From an uncultured Endomicrobiia bacterium (lineage in GTDB: Bacteria; Elusimicrobiota; Endomicrobiia; Endomicrobiales; Endomicrobiaceae), in assembly GCA_905236115.1 (NCBI GenBank), contig CAJOOL010000052.1, positions 1 through 7,332 of the forward strand: a stretch of 7,332 nucleotides of DNA. Reading direction: 5' to 3'. The notes beneath the pieces are model-generated. The model saw only the letters and a list, made by a program, of their open reading frames with translations. It ran no database searches and was not told the origin of the DNA. A program made the position numbers and the translations under genes. How positions within the stretch are numbered: the stretch's first letter is position 1; each line of letters opens with the position of its first letter. This document shows, one piece after another, positions 1-3,725 of this stretch.

Positions 1-32
1 AGATTTTATTCTTATCCCTGCTTTCTTTTTTC

Positions 33-56
33 AGGTCAGGTGCTATGTTCTGACCT
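33..56. repeat. Perfect 7-bp hairpin downstream of the pilin
   Basis: AGGTCAG (33-39) and CTGACCT (50-56) are exact reverse complements around a 10-nt loop, 13 nt past the pilin stop codon. Position suggests a transcript-end stem for the pilin mRNA, but no U-tract follows in the minus direction, so a classical terminator is not supported. The loop contains TGCTATGTT (41-49), also found inside the hairpin at 722-757. Confidence 0.4.
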
Positions 57-68
57 TAAAATTCGGAA

Positions 69-524
69 TTATTTAATAGAAAATGTAGAACCACTTGTTA
101 CATTATATAGTACTGCTAATGTTGAGCAATTATTTGTTGATATTTCTTCCGGTATTTTAACAAAGGCATCAAATATAACCTTAGGTTGTCCGGCATTTGC
201 ATAGCCACCAACAAAAAACCAAGTAAAATATTTATTTCCTCTTGCATCAATTCCTACAACTTCATCATAACATGTATATCCTGCTGCTCCGGCACTACTG
301 TTAAATCTATTTAAAAAGTTGCCATGTTCGGAATAATAAGCTTTTTGTGCAGATATAATTGTTCCCAACAGCGCATACCCCTCAGCCATTTTTGCCTTAT
401 CCACGTAACCTCTGTAGATAGGCACGGAAATTACCGACAGAATAATTACGATTGCAATAACAATAACGAGTTCAACTAGCGTGAAACCTGTTTTCCTTTT
501 ACAAAATTTCAATGATTTTTTCAT
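69..524 (-). CDS. Type IV pilin / pseudopilin precursor (prepilin N-terminal methylation domain)
   Basis: Structural subunit of a type IV pilus or type II secretion-like pseudopilus, exported to the inner membrane and processed by prepilin peptidase. The 151-residue precursor has a short Lys/Arg-rich leader (1-13), the cleavage motif KTG|FTLVE with Phe14 as mature residue 1 and Glu18 as mature Glu5, then a hydrophobic helix (about 14-36) followed by a charged amphipathic stretch (YVDKAKMAEGYALL). The C-terminal head is short and keeps two cysteines (Cys85, Cys133) that could form a disulfide. The start is set by AAGGAG at 532-537, 7 nt upstream of ATG. The gene stands alone, transcribed away from the XRE regulator, with no pilus assembly gene in the window, so minor pilin, major pilin and pseudopilin cannot be told apart. 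Its regulatory region is unusually long and structured. The domain call is secure; the exact role is not. Confidence 0.93.
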   Translation of the reverse strand: MKKSLKFCKRKTGFTLVELVIVIAIVIILSVISVPIYRGYVDKAKMAEGYALLGTIISAQKAYYSEHGNFLNRFNSSAGAAGYTCYDEVVGIDARGNKYFTWFFVGGYANAGQPKVIFDAFVKIPEEISTNNCSTLAVLYNVTSGSTFSIK

Positions 525-559
525 AAAATTTCTCCTTTTTTATTTATTTTTATGTTTAT

Positions 560-594
560 CACCGGCTAAGCTGCGGTATCGCAGCGTTCCGGTG
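560..594. repeat. Two-part imperfect palindrome (stem-loop) near the pilin ribosome binding site
   Basis: Outer arms CACCGG (560-565) and CCGGTG (589-594) pair perfectly. Inner arms GCTGCG (570-575) and CGCAGC (580-585) pair perfectly around a 4-nt loop (576-579). A small 4/3-nt internal loop separates them. The twelve pairs are GC-rich in an AT-rich region, so this should be the most stable structure in the leader. It could be an mRNA stem or a dispersed REP-like palindrome. Confidence 0.5.
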
Positions 595-622
595 GTTCCT
601 CTTTCGCCGTTGCCGTTCAAAC

Positions 623-646
623 TTTTCAGCTTCTCAGCTCCTCAGC
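623..646. repeat. Three tandem 8-bp units (TTYTCAGC-like)
   Basis: TTTTCAGC (623-630), TTCTCAGC (631-638) and TCCTCAGC (639-646) are consecutive octamers that differ only at positions 2 and 3. They lie in the non-coding pilin leader, where they read GCTGARRA on the minus strand. This is a short tandem array that could vary in copy number; no function is visible. Confidence 0.5.
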
Positions 647-651
647 CATAC

Positions 652-670
652 CAAAATGCTTCGCATTTTG
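652..670. repeat. Perfect 8-bp hairpin with 3-nt loop
   Basis: CAAAATGC (652-659) and GCATTTTG (663-670) are exact reverse complements around a TTC loop. No T-run follows on either strand, so a simple intrinsic terminator is unlikely. It sits in the middle of the pilin leader. Confidence 0.5.
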
Positions 671-721
671 ATATAATCGCCGAGAGATAAAAATACTTTG
701 AGCGGTGAATTTATCTTTTTT

Positions 722-770
722 ACAAGCTGTTGCTATGTTGCAACTCGCTCGGCTTGTTTTATACTTTTTT
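722..770 (+). terminator. Terminator-like stem-loop with T-rich tail (plus direction)
   Basis: ACAAGC (722-727) pairs with GCTTGT (752-757), and inside it GTTGC (729-733) pairs with GCAAC (740-744). On the plus strand the stem is followed by a T-rich tail (757-771) with a 7-T run, as in an intrinsic terminator. No plus-strand gene lies upstream in the window, so it could block transcription antisense to the pilin from entering the XRE promoter region, or be one copy of a repeat. The side bulge of about 7 nt weakens the stem. Confidence 0.35.
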
Positions 771-818
771 TGTATTGCAAAAATAAAACTATGTATTCTT
801 TATAAAATACATTGTATT
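771..818. promoter_or_regulatory. Operator-like array of TGTATT half-sites
   Basis: TGTATT occurs on the plus strand at 771-776, 792-797 and 813-818, spaced exactly 21 bp apart (about two helical turns). An inverted copy, AATACA, lies at 806-811. The second and inverted copies make a perfect 7-bp inverted repeat, ATGTATT (791-797) and AATACAT (806-812), separated by 8 nt. The inverted and third copies make a 13-bp palindrome, AATACATTGTATT (806-818). The array covers the -10 box and predicted start of the pilin promoter and lies 74-121 bp upstream of the XRE gene. It is a plausible binding site for that XRE protein (inference), but another regulator is possible. Confidence 0.5.
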
Positions 819-839
819 ATTTTTAAAATCATTTGTCAA
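811..839 (-). promoter_or_regulatory. Sigma70-type promoter for the pilin (minus strand)
   Basis: Read on the minus strand, a perfect -35 box TTGACA (834-839) is followed after exactly 17 nt by TACAAT (811-816), a 5/6 match to the -10 consensus. Transcription would start near position 804 and run toward the pilin, leaving a leader of about 280 nt before its ATG. No promoter of comparable quality is visible closer to the pilin. The -10 box lies inside a cluster of TGTATT half-sites, which suggests repression or activation at this promoter (inference). Confidence 0.65.
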
Positions 840-891
840 TTCTTTTATTACCGATAAAAATTCCCCCGGTTAAAAACAAAGAGGTTCTTTC

Positions 892-1320
892 GTGAAAAAT
901 AAAAACATAGAAAAGAAAATAAAAAGAATAATGTTTGAAAAAAATATAAACCAGTCGGATTTGGCAAAAAAACTTGGTATAACAAGGGGAGTTGTTTCAA
1001 ACTTATTTACCGGGAACAAAAACCCTAGAATAGAAACACTGGAAAAAATTGCCGAAGTACTGGAAGTTCCTTTTGAATATTTTATTTCAAAACAAAAAAC
1101 GGCGGAATTTGAAGATAAAAAAGAAAATTTAAATGATAATCTGAAACAGCTTATTGAAAAGCAAAGCAGAATAATAGAAGAAATGAATAAGAAATTTGAA
1201 GCCGAAAACGAATTGTTAAAAAAAGAAATGGATTTTGTCAGAAATGAAATAAATAATATAAAAAATAATATAAAAGATAATCTTAAGGATAATCTTAAAC
1301 GGCAAAACGGCAAAGCATAA
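892..1320 (+). CDS. XRE-family helix-turn-helix regulator with coiled-coil tail
   Basis: Probable DNA-binding transcription regulator of 142 residues. Residues about 5-63 form a Cro/C1-type HTH: helix 2 QSDLAKKLG (21-29), turn, recognition helix TRGVVSNLFTG (31-41), then NPRIETLEKIAEVLEVP (44-60), a typical XRE ending. Residues about 75-137 are rich in Glu, Lys, Asn and Leu and look like a long coiled coil, probably for oligomerisation; no metabolite-binding domain is seen. The start is GTG at 892, supported by GAGG (881-884) 7 nt upstream; the next Met is residue 14, already inside the HTH. The gene diverges from the pilin across a region with TGTATT sites, the usual layout for a regulator acting on itself and its neighbour (inference). 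A 12-bp tandem duplication gives KDNLKDNL near the C-terminus. Its target and signal are unknown. Confidence 0.85.
   Translation: MKNKNIEKKIKRIMFEKNINQSDLAKKLGITRGVVSNLFTGNKNPRIETLEKIAEVLEVPFEYFISKQKTAEFEDKKENLNDNLKQLIEKQSRIIEEMNKKFEAENELLKKEMDFVRNEINNIKNNIKDNLKDNLKRQNGKA
1273..1296 (+). repeat. 12-bp tandem duplication in the XRE coding region
   Basis: AAAGATAATCTT (1273-1284) is followed directly by AAGGATAATCTT (1285-1296), 11 of 12 bases identical. It keeps the frame and encodes the repeated KDNL units near the end of the coiled coil. Confidence 0.6.
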
Positions 1321-1341
1321 TTAAATCAAATCTTCACAGTA

Positions 1342-1370
1342 TTTTATTCTTTCTCAAAAAATGCTAAAAT
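1342..1370 (+). promoter_or_regulatory. Possible promoter for the folP-cdaA operon
   Basis: TGCTAAAAT (1362-1370) reads as an extended -10 element (TGn followed by TAAAAT). The hexamer 17 nt upstream, TTTTAT (1342-1347), is a poor -35 match. It lies in the 107-nt gap between the XRE gene and folP. Readthrough from the XRE gene is also possible because no terminator is visible between them. Confidence 0.3.
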
Positions 1371-1427
1371 AACAACTCTTAAAAACAGTCATTAAAAATC
1401 ATATATAAAAATTATAAAAAATAAAAA

Positions 1428-2666
1428 ATGTTAGTAAGAAAAATAAAAACAGATAATTTACGGGATGCCGTAGAAATAATTGCAAAAACAAAATGTGATG
1501 AATATGTGCATAAAAAACTTGCAAAAAAAATGCTGCAGGGTTCTTTTATTGTTGACGGTATAGATAACAGAGGTGCAAATATTTTAAAACAGGAAGCATT
1601 GTCATGCGGATGTGATGCCGCAGTGAGCAAAGATGTTTCCATGTTTGAAAAAGGTATTTCAAGCGTGGTTATCTGTGCAACGGAATATCAGTCGGAAAAG
1701 CTGATTTTAAAATTGAAAGAACAGCCTTTCGGGCTGAAGAATTTGGCCGAAAAACTTATAGAATTAAATTCTACAAAAGAACAGAAATATATCGTTTGTG
1801 CAAATAGAAAAATTTCTTTAAAGAACAAACCTCTTGTTATGGGAATAGTGAATTTGTCGGAAGATTCTTTTTTCGGCAACGGAATTTCCGATATAAGTAA
1901 AGCCGTTGAAACTGCCGAACAAATGCAGCGTGACGGTGCGGATATTATAGATGTCGGTGCGGAATCAACCCGTCCCGGTTCAACTCCGGTAAATGTAAAA
2001 GATGAAATTTCCAAAATAACAAAATTTTTAAAACTTGCCGCAAAAAAAATAAAAATCCTTATATCAATTGATACATACAAACCCGAAGCTGCCGAAGCGG
2101 CATTGAGCGAGGGTGCAGATATTATAAATGATATATATGCATTGAGATACCCGATAGAAGATTGTAAACAGCGGACAACAAATAAAATGGCGGAAGTTAT
2201 TGCCAAGCATAAAGCGGCAGCAGTTTTAATGCATATGTTGAAAAATCCTTTGACGATGCAGCAGAATATAAAGTATAATGATACGCTTAGCGATATTTGT
2301 GAATTCCTTGCCGAGCGTGCGGACTTTGCGGTTGAATGCGGTATAAAAAAAGAAGCAATAATAATTGACCCGGGGATAGGGTTCGGCAAGACGGTTGAAG
2401 ATAATCTGCTTATTATAAAAAGACTGGCGGAATTTAAATCTTTAGGGTATCCTGTTCTTGCGGGAATTTCAAATAAAAGTTTTATTGCAAAAGTTATTGA
2501 AAACGAAGATTTAAAAGAAAGATTTTCGGCAAATATAACGGCAAATATTTTGGCTGCGGCAAACGGTGCCGATATTTTAAGAGTTCATAACGTTAAAGAA
2601 ATAAAACAGTCATTAAAACTTTTTAATGCCGTTGCAAAAGTGCAGGCGGAAGCAGCGAAAATATAG
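1428..2666 (+). CDS. folP: Dihydropteroate synthase with N-terminal extension
   Basis: Cytoplasmic enzyme of folate synthesis that joins 6-hydroxymethyl-dihydropterin diphosphate with p-aminobenzoate to give dihydropteroate. The TIM-barrel spans about 130-412: MGIVNLSEDSF (138-148, Asn142 for diphosphate), the loop-2 motif ESTRPGS (179-185), SIDTY (213-217), NDI (234-236), MHM (268-270), DPGIGFGK (314-321) and RVH (385-387). The usual SRKS motif reads SNKS (348-351): the Lys is kept, the Arg is replaced by Asn. At 412 residues it exceeds the common 270-290; residues 1-130 form an extra domain with ANILKQEALSCGCDAAV (50-66) and QPFGLKNLAEKL (99-110), which I recall from FolPs of some diderm groups. 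ATG 1428 is the first start after an in-frame stop at 1422-1424, and no Shine-Dalgarno is visible. cdaA follows 74 nt downstream, probably co-transcribed. Confidence 0.93.
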   Translation: MLVRKIKTDNLRDAVEIIAKTKCDEYVHKKLAKKMLQGSFIVDGIDNRGANILKQEALSCGCDAAVSKDVSMFEKGISSVVICATEYQSEKLILKLKEQPFGLKNLAEKLIELNSTKEQKYIVCANRKISLKNKPLVMGIVNLSEDSFFGNGISDISKAVETAEQMQRDGADIIDVGAESTRPGSTPVNVKDEISKITKFLKLAAKKIKILISIDTYKPEAAEAALSEGADIINDIYALRYPIEDCKQRTTNKMAEVIAKHKAAAVLMHMLKNPLTMQQNIKYNDTLSDICEFLAERADFAVECGIKKEAIIIDPGIGFGKTVEDNLLIIKRLAEFKSLGYPVLAGISNKSFIAKVIENEDLKERFSANITANILAAANGADILRVHNVKEIKQSLKLFNAVAKVQAEAAKI

Positions 2667-2740
2667 AACAGTGTCATATAACGAAGCACTGTATACCGAA
2701 ACCGAAACATACGGCAGCACGGACAAAACAGAGGAATAAG

Positions 2741-3493
2741 ATGGAATTGATTTATCGTATTTGGTCAACATATTTTGTAAACATTATAGATATTTTGCTG
2801 GTGTCTTTTATTTTTTATAAAATTCTTGTCAGCATAAAAGGAACAAGAACAATACAAATCGTATTAGGGCTTATTGCTCTGATGGCTATTACCGTAATTG
2901 CAAAAGATATAATTCATTTACGGGCGTTGTCATGGCTGTTGAATAAATTCTGGCTTGCCGCCGTTATAATTCTTTCCGTTGTTTTTCAGTCCGAAATCAG
3001 ATACGCACTTGCCAAAATCGGCAGTAAAATAGCATTTACCGATACGGATATAAAAACGAATTTTCTTGATGAAATTTCCGCTGCGGCGATAGAAATGAGC
3101 AGGCTGAGAACAGGAGCTTTGATAGTGATAGAAAGAAATTTCGGTTTAAAAAATTATACGGATACAGGTATATATCTTGATGCCAAAATAAGCCATGAAC
3201 TGTTGCTTTCAATATTTAATACGAAATCTCCCATTCATGACGGTGCCGTTATTATAAAAAATGAAAGGCTTCATTCGGCGGGTTGTGTTCTTCCCATAAG
3301 CACCGAGATAGAAGTAAAACATTTGGGAACAAGACACAGAGCCGGCATAGGAATTTCCGCTCTTACGGATGCGATGGCTTTGGTAGTTTCCGAAGAGACG
3401 GGAAGAATTTCTTTTTTTGTTGACGGTAAAATAGAACTGTTGTCTTCGGAAAGACTGCTTACGGTGTTGACGGAAAACTACAGGAAAAATTAA
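2741..3493 (+). CDS. cdaA: Membrane diadenylate cyclase CdaA (DacA/YbbP type)
   Basis: Makes cyclic di-AMP from two ATP at the inner face of the membrane. The 250-residue length fits the family (about 270). The N-terminus holds three hydrophobic segments (about 12-31, 37-54, 66-83), then a linker and the DAC catalytic domain (about 100-245). The catalytic motifs are intact: HDGAV with DGA at 167-169, and GTRHRAGIG with RHR at 198-200, followed by SALTDAMALVVSEETG. The start ATG has AGAGG (2730-2734) 6 nt upstream. It sits between folP and a small CdaR-like ORF that starts 16 nt after its stop. CdaA is classically followed by CdaR and GlmM in Firmicutes; here folP is upstream, and only the CdaR membrane anchor is found downstream. 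c-di-AMP usually controls potassium and osmolyte balance and wall-linked stress; no receptor is visible here. Confidence 0.95.
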   Translation: MELIYRIWSTYFVNIIDILLVSFIFYKILVSIKGTRTIQIVLGLIALMAITVIAKDIIHLRALSWLLNKFWLAAVIILSVVFQSEIRYALAKIGSKIAFTDTDIKTNFLDEISAAAIEMSRLRTGALIVIERNFGLKNYTDTGIYLDAKISHELLLSIFNTKSPIHDGAVIIKNERLHSAGCVLPISTEIEVKHLGTRHRAGIGISALTDAMALVVSEETGRISFFVDGKIELLSSERLLTVLTENYRKN

Positions 3494-3509
3494 AGGAAAT
3501 AAATTAAAA

Positions 3510-3632
3510 ATGACGTTTGATTTAAAAAAAATAAATTTTAAGAAAATAAAAAAATATGTTTTAAGGAACTGGGAACTGAAGCTTATTTCTTTTGTCCTTG
3601 CGGTGATTTTTTGGACGTATGTGATACTTTAA
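3510..3632 (+). CDS. 40-residue CdaR-like micro-protein (membrane anchor only)
   Basis: A 40-codon ORF starts 16 nt after cdaA, with AAAGGA (3492-3497) 12 nt before the ATG, a somewhat long spacing. The product has a basic N-terminus (about 6-19, many Lys), then NWELKLISF (20-28) running into a hydrophobic segment ending FWTYVIL (34-40). This pattern, Asn/Trp-x-x-Lys-hydrophobic followed by a single membrane helix ending in Trp-x-Tyr-Val, is what I recall for the N-terminus of CdaR/YbbR, the membrane regulator of CdaA. Full CdaR has several extracytoplasmic YbbR domains (about 300-480 residues in total), and all are absent. Only 93 nt remain before glgP, so they cannot be hidden by a frameshift. 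The protein would sit with its basic end in the cytoplasm and almost nothing outside. It is either a minimal CdaA partner or a decayed gene; the clean ORF and preserved motif favour the first. The homology is judged by eye. Confidence 0.7.
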   Translation: MTFDLKKINFKKIKKYVLRNWELKLISFVLAVIFWTYVIL

Positions 3633-3640
3633 CGGCAATG

Positions 3641-3646
3641 TATAAT
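3641..3646 (+). promoter_or_regulatory. Possible -10 box upstream of glgP
   Basis: A perfect TATAAT lies in the 93-nt gap between the mini-CdaR and glgP, about 80 nt before the glgP start. No good -35 is found at 16-18 nt (the closest TTG-type hexamer, TTGGAC at 3611-3616, is 24 nt away), so support is weak. The gap is otherwise unremarkable, with a few partial repeats of CAATTAG (3672-3685). Confidence 0.25.
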
Positions 3647-3725
3647 GTACAAGGAACTACGAACGGCACGACAATTAGCAATTAGAATTAATCAGCGTTT
3701 CCTTAAAATAAAAGGGGAGTTTTAA

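Larger units (their letters stand above)
525..804 (-). promoter_or_regulatory. Long structured 5' leader of the pilin mRNA
   Basis: If the promoter at 811-839 is used, the pilin message begins with about 280 untranslated nucleotides. Three stem-loops can be drawn in it. One pairs 722-727 with 752-757, with an inner 729-733/740-744 stem. A perfect 8-bp stem pairs 652-659 with 663-670. A two-part stem pairs 560-565 with 589-594 and 570-575 with 580-585, ending only about 22 nt upstream of the Shine-Dalgarno box (532-537). Three 8-bp tandem units lie at 623-646. No known riboswitch core could be matched by eye. The stretch has no convincing ORF; the open frame across 481-690 on the plus strand looks like a chance shadow. 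Confidence 0.4.

Noticed and set aside
560..660. Possible c-di-GMP-I (GEMM) riboswitch before the pilin
   Set aside because: GEMM elements often precede pilin genes and a GAAA-containing segment and GC-rich stem are present, but the conserved core strings and two-helix arrangement could not be matched by eye. A covariance search would settle it.
481..690. Plus-strand 69-codon open frame over the start of the pilin and its leader
   Set aside because: It begins antisense to the pilin N-terminus, has no ribosome binding site and runs through the palindrome and octamer repeats; its composition looks like translated non-coding DNA.
714..757. Integron attC or Xer/dif site beside the pilin
   Set aside because: The imperfect inverted repeat drew attention, but the attC core GTTRRRY and the dif arm consensus are not matched, and no integrase is in the window.
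1688..2389. Long minus-strand open frame inside folP
   Set aside because: Shadow of folP; its product is low-complexity and has no start signal, while the plus strand carries all DHPS motifs.
2668..2692. ACAGTG / CACTGT inverted repeat just after folP as a terminator
   Set aside because: The stem is 6 bp with a 14-nt spacer and no T-run follows, and cdaA lies 49 nt downstream in a probable operon.
2671..2739. 22-codon GTG-started ORF between folP and cdaA, ending 2 nt before the cdaA ATG
   Set aside because: It has no ribosome binding site, a GTG start and an unremarkable hydrophilic product; it could be a translational coupler but nothing beyond the open frame supports it.
3633..3725. Frameshifted continuation of CdaR after the 40-residue ORF
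   Set aside because: The other frames give at most about 15-20 residues with no resemblance to YbbR domains, and the space is far too short.
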